A stretch of DNA of 56,548 nucleotides from UMGS172 sp045649545 (GCA_045649545.1 JAZRQE010000016.1:1-56548); one strand, 5' to 3'. Shown: positions 24,028 through 30,924, counted from the stretch's first letter. Notes: generated from the letters alone by a model not told the origin. A program made the numbers and translations.

Positions 24028-24767
24028 GTTACGAAAATTTTGCTTCACTTTATGATAGTTTGCAGACCGATGTCGATTATGACGGTCGGGCAGAGTATTT
24101 GCTGAAGTTGTTTAAAGAATATGACCGCCTGCCCACACTGATGCTTGATGTTGCGTGCGGTACCGGCGGTTTTACTTTGCCTTTTTTGAAAAAAGGGATA
24201 GATGTAATCGGTGCTGACCCGTCGCCTGAAATGCTTAATGTGGCAAGAGGAAAACTGCTTGACAGCGGTTATAATGCCTTGCTGTTGTGTCAATCGGCTG
24301 AGGATTTAGATTTATACGGCACGGTTGACGGTGCAGTTTGTTGTTTGGATAGTTTAAACCATATAACTGACGCTGATGAGTTGAAACGCTCAATAGCCCG
24401 CATTGCTCTGTTTTTGGAAAAGGATAGACTGTTTATATTCGACGTTAATACCGAGTATAAGCACCGTAATGTACTGTCAGGGGCTGTATTTACCGCCGAG
24501 ACAGAGGATTGCTTGTGTGTTTGGCGTAATTCAGAGTGTGATTCTGACGGTGTTGTGGATATTTCGCTTGACTTTTTTAAGGAAAACGATGACGGCACTT
24601 ATACCCGTAGTTTCGAGGACTTTTCCGAAAGAGCTTACAGCGTTGACTATTTAAAAGAATGTATTACTGCTGCAGGACTTGAAACTGTTGAAATTTTGGG
24701 AGATTTGAGTTTTGACGCTCCGAAATTAGAGGAGCAACGTATTATTTTTGTTACAAGAAGGATTTAA
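24024..24767 (+). CDS. class I SAM-dependent methyltransferase
   Basis: This 247-residue protein has a Rossmann-type methyltransferase domain. Motif I, LMLDVACGTGGFTLPFLKKG (about residues 38-57), motif II GADPSPEMLNVARGKL, and the DGAVCCLDSLNHI region after motif III are clear. It resembles the small-molecule type with the second inserted beta domain seen in YqeM-like proteins (FIFDVNTEYKHRNVL). Substrate is unknown. It sits in a tight row: yerC overlaps its start, and hslO begins one base after its stop. The neighbours suggest a constitutively expressed household role. Confidence 0.85.
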   Translation: MSYENFASLYDSLQTDVDYDGRAEYLLKLFKEYDRLPTLMLDVACGTGGFTLPFLKKGIDVIGADPSPEMLNVARGKLLDSGYNALLLCQSAEDLDLYGTVDGAVCCLDSLNHITDADELKRSIARIALFLEKDRLFIFDVNTEYKHRNVLSGAVFTAETEDCLCVWRNSECDSDGVVDISLDFFKENDDGTYTRSFEDFSERAYSVDYLKECITAAGLETVEILGDLSFDAPKLEEQRIIFVTRRI

Positions 24768-24768
24768 A

Positions 24769-25659
24769 ATGGGCAAGCTTATAAGATGTATTACAAGTGA
24801 GGGTGCTGTAATGGCAACCGCAGTTGACACAACAGATATTGTAGCACAAGCTGAACAGTATCACAAAACCTCGGCGGTGGTTACTGCCGCTTTGGGAAGG
24901 CTTTTGACAGCCACCTCAATGATGGGTAATATGCTGAAAGCCGAGGATAACAGTATTACCTTGAAAATCACCGGTGAGGGCCCTATCGGAACTTTGGTTG
25001 CCGCAAGTGATTTTGACGGTAATGTCAGGGGATATGTTACTAATCCGGTGGTTGAAATTCCGCTTAATAATAAGGGTAAATTGGATGTTGGCGGTGCTGT
25101 CGGTGCAGGAACACTGTATGTTATTAAGGACCTTGGAATGAAAGACCCGTATATTGGTCAAATTCCGCTGACTTCGGGCGAAATTGCAGAGGATATTACC
25201 TCATATTATGCGATAAGTGAGCAGATACCGACTATTTGTGCGTTGGGAGTATTGGTAAATCCCGATTTAACGGTTAATGTTGCAGGCGGATTTATAATAC
25301 AGTTGTTGCCGGGGTATACTGATGCCGATATCGACAAGTTAGAAGACTCGGTTAAGGATTTGGAATCGGTCACAAAGATGTTAGCGGACGGCAAAACACC
25401 CGAAGAGATTTTGAGAATTGCACTCAAAAACTTCGAGGTTGAGGTACTTTATGAGCAGGAAATCGCATATAAATGTAAATGCAGCCGTCAGCGTACCGAA
25501 AAGGCGTTGATGAGCATCGGTATCGAGGATTTAGAGGAAATGGCTGCCGATACCAAGGATACAGAGGTTAGTTGTCACTTCTGTAATAAGCGTTATAGTT
25601 TTACACCTGACGGTATAAATAAAATAATTTCAAAAAAGAATAAAAAAAATTTAAAATAA
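24769..25659 (+). CDS. hslO: redox-regulated chaperone Hsp33
   Basis: Hsp33 is a cytoplasmic holdase that binds unfolding proteins after oxidation of its zinc-bound cysteines. The 296 residues are normal. The body shows VVTAALGRLLTATSMMGNML, ITGEGPIGTLVAASDFDGNVRGYV and GGFIIQLLPGY. The redox switch is complete: CKCSRQR (Cys-x-Cys) and CHFCNKRY (Cys-x2-Cys) near the C-terminus. Start ATG 24769 follows AAGGAT. Its stop is only 3 bp before the promoter of the tRNA cluster, with no terminator between. Confidence 0.97.
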   Translation: MGKLIRCITSEGAVMATAVDTTDIVAQAEQYHKTSAVVTAALGRLLTATSMMGNMLKAEDNSITLKITGEGPIGTLVAASDFDGNVRGYVTNPVVEIPLNNKGKLDVGGAVGAGTLYVIKDLGMKDPYIGQIPLTSGEIAEDITSYYAISEQIPTICALGVLVNPDLTVNVAGGFIIQLLPGYTDADIDKLEDSVKDLESVTKMLADGKTPEEILRIALKNFEVEVLYEQEIAYKCKCSRQRTEKALMSIGIEDLEEMAADTKDTEVSCHFCNKRYSFTPDGINKIISKKNKKNLK

Positions 25660-25662
25660 GTG

Positions 25663-25691
25663 TTGACAAACGGCGACGAGTGTGGTAATAT
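25663..25691 (+). promoter_or_regulatory. promoter of the tRNA cluster
   Basis: A consensus TTGACA (25663-25668) lies 17 bp from TAATAT (25686-25691), which is 36 bp before the first tRNA. A GC-rich tract just after it (near 25700-25722) could be a discriminator. Confidence 0.88.
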
Positions 25692-25726
25692 ATCATTCGT
25701 CGCCGGTGGTACGGTCCCCGCGAGAT

Positions 25727-25802
25727 GGGAGCATAGCTCAGCTGGGAGAGCATCTGCCTTACAAGCAGAGGGTCACAGGTTCGAGCCCTGTTGTTCCCAC
25801 CA
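25727..25802 (+). tRNA. tRNA-Val (anticodon TAC), CCA encoded
   Basis: A full cloverleaf can be drawn: acceptor GGGAGCA with TGTTCCC, anticodon arm CTGCC-TTACAAG-CAG with TAC, and T arm GGTTCGAGCC. The encoded CCA ends at 25802. First of five tRNAs. Confidence 0.95.
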
Positions 25803-25808
25803 TTAGGT

Positions 25809-25885
25809 GGCCTGGTAGTTCAGTTGGTTAGAACGCTAGCCTGTCACGCTAGAGGTCGTGGGTGCGAGCCCCATCCAGGCCGCCA
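25809..25885 (+). tRNA. tRNA-Asp (anticodon GTC), CCA encoded
   Basis: Acceptor GGCCTGG pairs with CCAGGCC. The anticodon loop CTGTCAC gives GTC, and discriminator G and CCA follow. It lies 6 bp after tRNA-Val. Confidence 0.95.
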
Positions 25886-25891
25886 CCTTAC

Positions 25892-25967
25892 GCCTGTGTA
25901 GCTCAGTAGGTAGAGCAGGGGACTGAAAATCCCCGTGTCATTGGTTCGATTCCGATCGGAGGCACCA
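25892..25967 (+). tRNA. tRNA-Phe (anticodon GAA), CCA encoded, acceptor mismatch
   Basis: Anticodon stem GGGGA/TCCCC holds loop CTGAAAA with GAA. D and T arms are normal. The acceptor GCCTGTG against CGGAGGC leaves a G-G mismatch at pair 5-68 and a T-G wobble at 6-67. Discriminator A and CCA are encoded. Confidence 0.93.
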
Positions 25968-25974
25968 TTTTAAT

Positions 25975-26050
25975 GCGGATTTAGCTCATCTGGTAGAGCG
26001 CCACCTTGCCAAAGTGGTGGTAGCGAGTTCGGGCCTCGTAATCCGCTCCA
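25975..26050 (+). tRNA. tRNA-Gly (anticodon GCC), CCA encoded
   Basis: Acceptor GCGGATT pairs with AATCCGC. The anticodon arm CCACC/GGTGG-like stem around TTGCCAA gives GCC. Discriminator T and CCA are encoded. A terminator-like hairpin follows. Confidence 0.95.
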
Positions 26051-26054
26051 AAAA

Positions 26055-26091
26055 GGCGCTTAAACGCTTTTTAAGCGTCCTTATTTTTTAA
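26055..26091 (+). terminator. terminator between tRNA-Gly and tRNA-Cys
   Basis: The arms GGCGCTTAAA and TTTAAGCGTCC form a stem followed by TTATTTTTTA. It would end or thin transcription before tRNA-Cys. Confidence 0.7.
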
Positions 26092-26101
26092 AAAATAATA
26101 C

Positions 26102-26175
26102 GGCGCCATGGCCAAGCGGTAAGGCACGGGTCTGCAACACCCTTATCCCCAGTTCGATTCTGGGTGGCGCCTCCA
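26102..26175 (+). tRNA. tRNA-Cys (anticodon GCA), CCA encoded
   Basis: Acceptor GGCGCCA pairs with TGGCGCC. The anticodon stem GGGT/ACCC holds a loop with GCA. Discriminator T and CCA are encoded. A weak AAAAAAGAAGGT/ACCGTCTTTTTT terminator-like fold follows at 26175-26210. Confidence 0.95.
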
Positions 26176-26210
26176 GAAAAAAGAAGGTTTCTTTCGACAC
26201 CGTCTTTTTT

Positions 26211-26380
26211 CAACTAAATCCGTCCTTGCGGACGGGATAAATCCTTCTACGATGGGTGAAATCGCTTCGTGATGAAATCCGACTTCGTCGGGATATGGAC
26301 GGATTTAATTTCATCTGCGTAGCAGATTTCATCCAAGCAACGCTTGGATTTAACCGTGAGCAGAGCGAACGATTTCATTC
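26211..26380. repeat. array of short palindromes after the tRNA cluster
   Basis: This gene-free stretch is packed with short stems of 3-4 nt loops. They include CCGTCC-TTGC-GGACGG at 26220, ATCGC-TTC-GTGAT at 26261, CCGAC-TTC-GTCGG at 26279, ATCTGC-GTA-GCAGAT at 26313 and ATCCAAGC-AAC-GCTTGGAT at 26331. An 11-bp outer pair TAAATCCGTCC (26215-26225) and GGACGGATTTA (26297-26307) encloses the first three. The motif GAAATC or its complement recurs between them. No coding frame fits. Confidence 0.85.
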
Positions 26381-26394
26381 CCCCTTGCGGCTCC

Positions 26395-26433
26395 GCCACT
26401 TTTATGCTATACTAAACCCAAGGCGGTGATTGT
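26395..26433 (+). promoter_or_regulatory. cassette 5' flank, copy 1 (-10, ribosome site)
   Basis: CTTTTATGCTATACTAAACC then CAAGGCGGTGAT precedes the GTG start. Almost the same block recurs at 26894-26929 before the next small gene. It holds a TATACT box and the ribosome site AAGGCGGTGAT. Confidence 0.7.
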
Positions 26434-26712
26434 GTGGAACTTATATTTGAGATTATATTTGAAGTTTATGTTGAGTTAATGATGTATATCGTGCCCGAAG
26501 AAAAAGTAACATCCACGAAATATAGAATTATAACAGTTTTCTTTGCTTTATTTGTTTTATTAGGTGTTTTTGCCTTATTTATTTGGGGGTGTGTGTTAAT
26601 AAGTGATTACAATAATAAATTAGGTATAATCCCAATTGTTATTGCAATTGTGATTTCAATTGTCCAAATCATTGCAGGGTTTATATTGCACGATAGAAAA
26701 ACTAAAAAATAA
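26434..26712 (+). CDS. small hypothetical membrane protein (cassette 1)
   Basis: This is a 92-residue protein of unknown function. It has two clear membrane helices, about residues 31-53 (ITVFFALFVLLGVFALFIWG) and 63-84 (IIPIVIAIVISIVQIIAGFI), and a basic tail (HDRKTKK). It starts with GTG at 26434 behind AAGGCGGTGAT. It is richer in A+T, and in codons such as ATA, than the housekeeping genes. Upstream and downstream flanks match those of the next gene although the proteins differ. It may be an acquired or fast-changing gene. Confidence 0.65.
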   Translation: MELIFEIIFEVYVELMMYIVPEEKVTSTKYRIITVFFALFVLLGVFALFIWGCVLISDYNNKLGIIPIVIAIVISIVQIIAGFILHDRKTKK

Positions 26713-26893
26713 AGAAAATTATTGGTTTTCGTCCAGTTCTTTTTTGGACACGAGAGACAAAAATCCCGAATGCGAAAGCGTTCGGGATTTTACTTTTTCA
26801 CTATTCACTTTTCACTCTTCACTAATTCCGCGTTCGGGATTTTTGGAAAGTAAGAAGTAATAGTGAATAGTGAAGAGGTGTTGCGACTTCACC
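26713..26893. repeat. intercassette region with shared 3' flank, terminator and inverted repeat
   Basis: The first part (GGTTTTCGTCCAGTTCTTTT, then GGACACGAGAGACAAAAA) recurs after the next gene at 27440-27480. A terminator follows: AAATCCCGAA with TTCGGGATTT. Then TTCACTATTCAC near 26808 and GTGAATAGTGAA near 26862 form an inverted pair around a second copy of CGTTCGGGATTTTTGG. No gene fits. Confidence 0.6.
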
Positions 26894-26929
26894 GCTTTTA
26901 TGCTATAATACACCTAAGGCGGTGATTAT
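26894..26929 (+). promoter_or_regulatory. cassette 5' flank, copy 2
   Basis: GCTTTTATGCTATAATACACC then TAAGGCGGTGATTAT repeats the block at 26395-26433, here with a perfect TATAAT and the ribosome site AAGGCGGTGAT before ATG 26930. Confidence 0.7.
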
Positions 26930-27403
26930 ATGTACGAAGGATCTATGATGTTGATTTTTGGTTTAATAATTAAAGCAGTTGCACTTTTTGTGGTTATACA
27001 TATATTAGTCGTATGCAAAAAGAAAAAGTTTGAGTTTCAAAGCGATGATAAACTTCCAAAATTAACAAAAAAACTTTCAATAATACCATTGGTTGTTAAT
27101 ATTAGCATATTAACGGTATTCTTTGTTTCGGTAATTGCATCAAACAATTCTTTGAATTGGTTTGTAGGATTGGGTGTTTTTTTCTCTTTGATTTTTAGCG
27201 GGGTTTCCGCAATAATAGGTCCAGCCATAAGTTTCTTGGGAATTGTATTTTCTGTTGTTTTTACACGAAGGCAAACTGAAAAGCGAAAGGGAGCAGTTTG
27301 TATAATAGCTTCTTGTTTATCTTTTTTGATATCTTTTGGAATCTTATGTGTGTATCTTCTGGCATTGACGCCGATTGCGTTTAGTTACTTTGGCTTCACT
27401 TGA
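26930..27403 (+). CDS. hypothetical four-helix membrane protein (cassette 2)
   Basis: This is a 157-residue protein of unknown function with about four membrane helices (about residues 5-27, 47-67, 76-100 and 123-150) and basic loops (KKKKFEF, TRRQTEKRKG). It lacks any motif that could be named. It starts at ATG 26930 behind the same promoter and ribosome-site block as the previous small gene, and its 3' flank also matches that gene's. Codon use is A+T-rich like its neighbour and unlike the ribosomal genes. The pair may come from a tandem duplication followed by replacement of the coding part. Confidence 0.65.
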   Translation: MYEGSMMLIFGLIIKAVALFVVIHILVVCKKKKFEFQSDDKLPKLTKKLSIIPLVVNISILTVFFVSVIASNNSLNWFVGLGVFFSLIFSGVSAIIGPAISFLGIVFSVVFTRRQTEKRKGAVCIIASCLSFLISFGILCVYLLALTPIAFSYFGFT

Positions 27404-27435
27404 ACTTTTTAATTTTATAATGAATGTGTAAAGAA

Positions 27436-27512
27436 AATCAGGTTTTTCACCCAGTTCTTTTTCGGACACGAATGACAAAAAAGAACGAAGTGAAAACTTC
27501 GTTCTTTTTTTA
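27436..27512 (+). terminator. shared cassette 3' flank, copy 2, with terminator
   Basis: The block containing CCAGTTCTTTTTCGGACACG copies the flank at 26725-26765. It leads into a strong hairpin AAAGAACGAAGT-GAAA-ACTTCGTTCTTTTTTT. Confidence 0.75.
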
Positions 27513-27524
27513 TTGGTGTAACCA

Positions 27525-28305
27525 TATAATCCCCCAGTTTTACTGGGGGAGCAAGAAAAGAGCGGAGCTACAATAGAGAGGGCGAGCTTAAAGCAAGCCC
27601 GAAAAAAGACTGAAATAAAAGAAGAACCTCGTGTATAATAGTAGTGGTTTGGCAGCCGCATTACTAAAATACAGGAGGTTTTTCAAATGAAAGAAAATAA
27701 TAATGAAATAAGAAGTAGTTCGCATTCAAAGTATAGATGTCAGTACCATATAGTTTTTGCACCAAAATACAGAAGAAAAGAAATATATGGACAAATAAAA
27801 AGAGATATCGGTGAAATACTGAGAAAATTATGTGAACAAAAAGATGTAGTAATCATAGAAGCAGAAGCATGTCCCGACCATATACATATGTTGGTAAGTA
27901 TCCCACCGCATATAAGTATAGCACAGTTTATGGGATTTCTCAAGGGAAAAAGCACGCTGATGATTTTCGACCGACATGCCCACTTGAAGTATAAGTATGG
28001 TTCAAGAAGTTTTTGGTGTAGAGGATATTATGTGGATACGGTCGGTCGAAACAAAAAAGCAATTGCCGAATATATCAGAAAACAATTGGAAGATGATTAT
28101 ATGGCAGAGCAGATAAGTATAAAAGAATACATAGACCCGTTTACGGGTAGCAAGAAGCAGTAGGCAAAAAAAGACAGCCGCACGTGAGCGGCTGCCCGAA
28201 AAAGTAATGCGTTGCTAAACATCAGAGGCCCCTTTTAGGGGCTTCGCCAGTAATCACCCCTTCTAGGGGTGGTGAAAACCACTAGTTGAACTAGTGGTTT
28301 TTATT
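27525..28305 (+). mobile_element. IS200-type insertion sequence (IS200/IS605 family)
   Basis: A lone Y1 transposase gene lies between two sub-terminal hairpins. The left hairpin is CCCCCAGT-TTT-ACTGGGGG (27531-27549). The right one is AAACCACTAG-TTGAA-CTAGTGGTTT (28276-28300). The structured leader and trailer hairpins (28175-28194, and the GGCCCC and CACCCC stems near 28226-28268) fit this family. There is no tnpB. The ends are approximate because these elements make no target duplication. Confidence 0.85.
27687..28163 (+). CDS. tnpA: IS200-type transposase TnpA (Y1 HUH single-strand transposase)
   Basis: This 158-residue enzyme cuts and rejoins single-stranded DNA at the element's hairpin ends through a tyrosine. 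The start HSKYRCQYHIVFAPKYRR is the family signature. The HUH metal pair is HIH in ACPDHIHMLVSIPP. The nucleophile region is RGYYVDTVGRNKKAIAEYIRKQ, with Tyr in the helix after the HUH strand. Length is typical and the frame is intact, so the element may be active. A long 5' leader with paired segments precedes AGGAGG, which fits the known translational repression of IS200. Confidence 0.95.
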   Translation: MKENNNEIRSSSHSKYRCQYHIVFAPKYRRKEIYGQIKRDIGEILRKLCEQKDVVIIEAEACPDHIHMLVSIPPHISIAQFMGFLKGKSTLMIFDRHAHLKYKYGSRSFWCRGYYVDTVGRNKKAIAEYIRKQLEDDYMAEQISIKEYIDPFTGSKKQ

Positions 28306-28370
28306 GATGAATATTGAATAATGAAAAATGAATAATTGCGGTGTGCTTCGCACGGGTATAAAGATTATTT

Positions 28371-28400
28371 TGTAGGGACAGGCGTCCTCGACTGTCCGGT
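28371..28400. repeat. TGTAGGG element, left copy (inverted partner at 29516)
   Basis: TGTAGGGACAGGCGTCCTCG and the next ten bases recur in reverse complement at 29516-29544 with two differences. The pair flanks the small-gene module between them. Confidence 0.85.
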
Positions 28401-28431
28401 TGAATAACATAACCCATTTTAATCCCCAATT

Positions 28432-28770
28432 TTAACTTACTTCATCAATTGTTTTAACCATTGCCCAGTGAGTGTTGCAATAATAGTGCGAGCCGTATTT
28501 TAATTGTGCATCTTTTCCACATACGTAACACTCGTGACTTTGATAAGTTTTATTATATGTAGGAGTATTGTTATACGAATGACTATTTACACTTGTGAAC
28601 GAGTAAACTGTTGAACCAATACCCGCTAATCCTATAATTAAAAACAAAATCATTCTACCATAATAATCAGTTTTATTTTCTGCTAGTTCTTTTCTTGAAA
28701 GCCATAAGCAAAAACTTATAAATAACATTATTACACCAATAATACCGCCTATTACACCTAAAACAATCAT
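28432..28770 (-). CDS. hypothetical membrane protein with C-terminal Cys/His knuckle
   Basis: This is a 112-residue protein of unknown function. It has two membrane helices (about residues 3-23 and 40-60), a Ser/Asn/Thr/Tyr-rich linker, and a C-terminal CYVCGKDA...YYCNTHW segment that looks like a small zinc-binding knuckle. AAGGAG precedes the ATG on the minus strand. It follows the Cys-rich gene by 12 bp in the same direction, so both come from one divergent promoter region. The design, membrane anchor plus zinc knuckle, recalls accessory proteins of mobile islands, but no family is recognised. Confidence 0.65.
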   Translation of the reverse strand: MIVLGVIGGIIGVIMLFISFCLWLSRKELAENKTDYYGRMILFLIIGLAGIGSTVYSFTSVNSHSYNNTPTYNKTYQSHECYVCGKDAQLKYGSHYYCNTHWAMVKTIDEVS

Positions 28771-28782
28771 CTTTAATCTCCT

Positions 28783-28992
28783 TTATAATAATTCGGTCCA
28801 TTTTGAATGCCGTTTACAACTCAAATGCTTTTTTCTTTCGGCATCACAAAAAGTACTGTGTGGGTGTTGACAAATTCCAATTTCATCAATGATGTCAACT
28901 TTGGGAATGCCTTTACCATTAAAAACAGGATTTCTAACACCGGTCCAATATTCACAAGTACCACAAATAACTCTATCCGTTTTGCTTCGCAT
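28783..28992 (-). CDS. small Cys-rich hypothetical protein
   Basis: This is a 69-residue soluble protein with CGTCEYWTGVR near the start and CQHP, FC and CKRHSKW later. The five Cys and several His suggest one or two metal sites. The CxxCxYWxG opening is seen in small accessory proteins of Clostridia, but no function is known to me. A good ribosome site (AGGAGGG on the minus strand) precedes the ATG at 28992. It is divergent from the XRE regulator, whose two palindromes lie in the shared gap. Confidence 0.65.
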   Translation of the reverse strand: MRSKTDRVICGTCEYWTGVRNPVFNGKGIPKVDIIDEIGICQHPHSTFCDAERKKHLSCKRHSKWTELL

Positions 28993-29064
28993 TCTTTCCC
29001 TCCTTTAACTATAAATGTATGTGCAATCGAGGATGTGAGTGAAAAAACAATACCTCAATTAGCC

Positions 29065-29131
29065 AATACGCTAATGTGACGTAATTATAGCGAAAAATTA
29101 TGTTATTGTCAATACGTTAATATAACGTATT
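29065..29131. promoter_or_regulatory. two operator palindromes in the divergent promoter gap
   Basis: A perfect 21-bp palindrome, AATACGTTA-ATA-TAACGTATT, lies at 29111-29131. A weaker copy, AATACGCTA-ATG-TGACGTAAT, lies at 29065-29085. They are 46 bp centre to centre, about four helical turns. They sit between the Cys-rich gene and the XRE gene, and are the likely sites of the XRE protein. Confidence 0.75.
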
Positions 29132-29149
29132 TGGAGGCATAATTGTTTT

Positions 29150-29398
29150 ATGAAGAAAATTTGTTATTACAATAATAAAAACATTATTTCGGAAAAATTA
29201 AAAGCCTTAAGAGAAGAAAAGGGTTTGTCGCAAAGTAATTTAGCCGCGAAATTGCAAACAATGAACGTTAATATTGACCAACAAATGATTAGTAAAATTG
29301 AAAAAAATAATCGTCAGGTAACTGATTATGAATTGGCGTGTATATGTAAGTGTTTAGCAGTAACACCAAATGATTTGTTAAACTATGATGAGATGTAG
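29150..29398 (+). CDS. XRE-family helix-turn-helix regulator
   Basis: This 82-residue single-domain DNA-binding protein has the Cro/C1-type fold: ISEKLKALREEKGLSQSNLAAKLQ, then the recognition helix region INIDQQMISKIEKNNRQVTDYELACICKCL (about residues 44-70), and VTPNDLL. It probably represses itself and the divergent pair through the palindromes just upstream. A terminator (AAAAGACGGC-GTCA-GCCGTCTTTT) follows at 29407. With the two minus strand genes it makes a compact module enclosed by inverted GTAGGG repeats. Confidence 0.88.
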   Translation: MKKICYYNNKNIISEKLKALREEKGLSQSNLAAKLQTMNVNIDQQMISKIEKNNRQVTDYELACICKCLAVTPNDLLNYDEM

Positions 29399-29406
29399 AT
29401 TAGACA

Positions 29407-29432
29407 AAAAGACGGCGTCAGCCGTCTTTTAT
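29407..29432 (+). terminator. terminator after the XRE gene
   Basis: A perfect AAAAGACGGC/GCCGTCTTTT stem around GTCA directly follows the gene. Confidence 0.9.
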
Positions 29433-29544
29433 CGTAGGGCGGGGGCTTGCTCCCGCCGTTTTTTGTGTTTGGCGGCGGCACCAAGGCACCGCCCTACATA
29501 CAATAAAATTGTCAAACGGTCAGTCGAGGACGCCTGTCCCTACA
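29433..29544. repeat. GTAGGG-type palindromic elements (two adjacent)
   Basis: The first element (29433-29498) is bounded by GTAGGGCGG and CCGCCCTAC and has an inner GGCGGGGGC-TTGC-TCCCGCC hairpin. The second (29516-29544) is the inverted copy of 28371-28400. The rest of the 29399-29642 gap holds only AT-rich sequence and the ribosome site of rarA. Confidence 0.85.
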
Positions 29545-29642
29545 GCTGCATATAATTTTTTGTTTAGGGTTGAAAATTTATAAAAATTGTGTAATAATCA
29601 TTATAATGATATTAACATTTTAAGTTAAGGGGAGGGTGGTTT

Positions 29643-30911
29643 ATGAATTCGCCGCTTGCTGACCGTATAAGACCGCAATCGTTGGACGATGTTGTCGGAC
29701 AAAAGCATATTTTGGGTGAGGGTAAGCCACTTCGCCGTATTTTAGAGTCGGGCACTATTCCGAACCTTATTTTTTACGGTCCGTCAGGCGTTGGTAAAAC
29801 CACCGTTGCCAGCATTATTGCGAAAAAAAGCAACAAACGGCTTTACAAACTTAACGCTACTACCGCCTCGACTGCTGATATCCGCGAAATGTTGTCCTCT
29901 GCCGAAATGATTGGCGGAGAAAACGGCATTCTGCTTTATTTGGACGAAATTCAGTACTTCAATAAAAAGCAACAGCAGACCTTACTTGAAAGCATTGAAA
30001 ACGGCAACATTACGTTGATTGCCTCGACTACCGAAAACCCTTATTTTTACGTTTATAATGCTATTTTGAGCCGTTCGACTGTTTTTGAATTTAAGAGTTT
30101 AAGTTTTCAGGATATTCGTCCTGCGGTGCTTCGTGCGGCTAAGATTATGGGCGATGAGCAGGATGTTGAGGTTGAATTTGAAAGCGATGAAACGGTTGAC
30201 ATAATCTGTCGCGGTTGTGGTGGCGACGTCAGAAAAGCACTGAACTCGGTTGAACTTTGTGTCCTTTCAAGCGAGCGAAACGACGGCAAAATGACTATAC
30301 TTTCCGAAACCGCACGCGAATTAACCCAAAAAAGTGCAATGCGTTACGACCGCGAGGGTGACGAACATTACGACATTGTCTCGGCATACCAAAAATCTAT
30401 GCGAGGAAGTGACCCTAACGCTGCTATACATTATTTAGCAAGGTTATTAGAGTCGGGCGATTTACCCTCTGCCTGCAGGCGTTTGCTTGTTTGTGCCAAT
30501 GAGGATGTGGGACTTGCAAATCCTCAAATAATTCCCATCGTCAAAGCCGCGGTTGATACTGCTCTTGCAGTAGGACTTCCCGAAGCAAGGCTACCGCTTG
30601 CCAATGCGGTTATTTTGGTGGCAATTTCACCGAAATCCAACTCGGCTCACGATGCTATAAACGCGGCTATGGAGGACGTTAGAAAAGGTAACACCGGTCC
30701 TGTTCCGCGTCAGCTTCAAAACAAGCATTTTGACGGCGCGGATGCCGAAGTTAAGGGTCAGCATTACCTCTATCCTCACGAGTTCCCTAATCATTATGTT
30801 GAACAACAGTATTTGCCTGATGCCATAAAAAATAATATTTATTACGAATTCGGTGATAATAAAACCGAAGCCGCATATAAAGAATATTGGAAGAAAATTA
30901 AAGGCAAATAG
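29643..30911 (+). CDS. rarA: replication-associated recombination protein RarA (MgsA)
   Basis: RarA is an AAA+ ATPase of the clamp-loader type that acts at stalled forks; 422 residues. It opens with the usual PLADRIRPQSLDDVVGQKHIL. Walker A is GPSGVGKTT, Walker B LLYLDEIQYF, sensor 1 ASTTENP, and the C-terminal part has PEARLPLANAVILVAISPKSNSA and the KNKHFDGADAE-like tail. Start ATG 29643 follows GGGGAGGG. The next gene begins 13 bp after its stop, so rarA may head the unit with the PH-domain genes. Confidence 0.96.
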   Translation: MNSPLADRIRPQSLDDVVGQKHILGEGKPLRRILESGTIPNLIFYGPSGVGKTTVASIIAKKSNKRLYKLNATTASTADIREMLSSAEMIGGENGILLYLDEIQYFNKKQQQTLLESIENGNITLIASTTENPYFYVYNAILSRSTVFEFKSLSFQDIRPAVLRAAKIMGDEQDVEVEFESDETVDIICRGCGGDVRKALNSVELCVLSSERNDGKMTILSETARELTQKSAMRYDREGDEHYDIVSAYQKSMRGSDPNAAIHYLARLLESGDLPSACRRLLVCANEDVGLANPQIIPIVKAAVDTALAVGLPEARLPLANAVILVAISPKSNSAHDAINAAMEDVRKGNTGPVPRQLQNKHFDGADAEVKGQHYLYPHEFPNHYVEQQYLPDAIKNNIYYEFGDNKTEAAYKEYWKKIKGK

Positions 30912-30924
30912 TTTTGGTGATTGT

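Noticed and set aside
26211..26380. Possible CRISPR array
   Set aside because: The repeats are palindromes of different sequence with no constant direct repeat, no spacers of equal length and no cas genes.
28371..29544. Toxin-antitoxin or defence system between the inverted repeats
   Set aside because: Neither minus strand protein shows a toxin, nuclease or other effector motif. An XRE neighbour alone does not support the claim.
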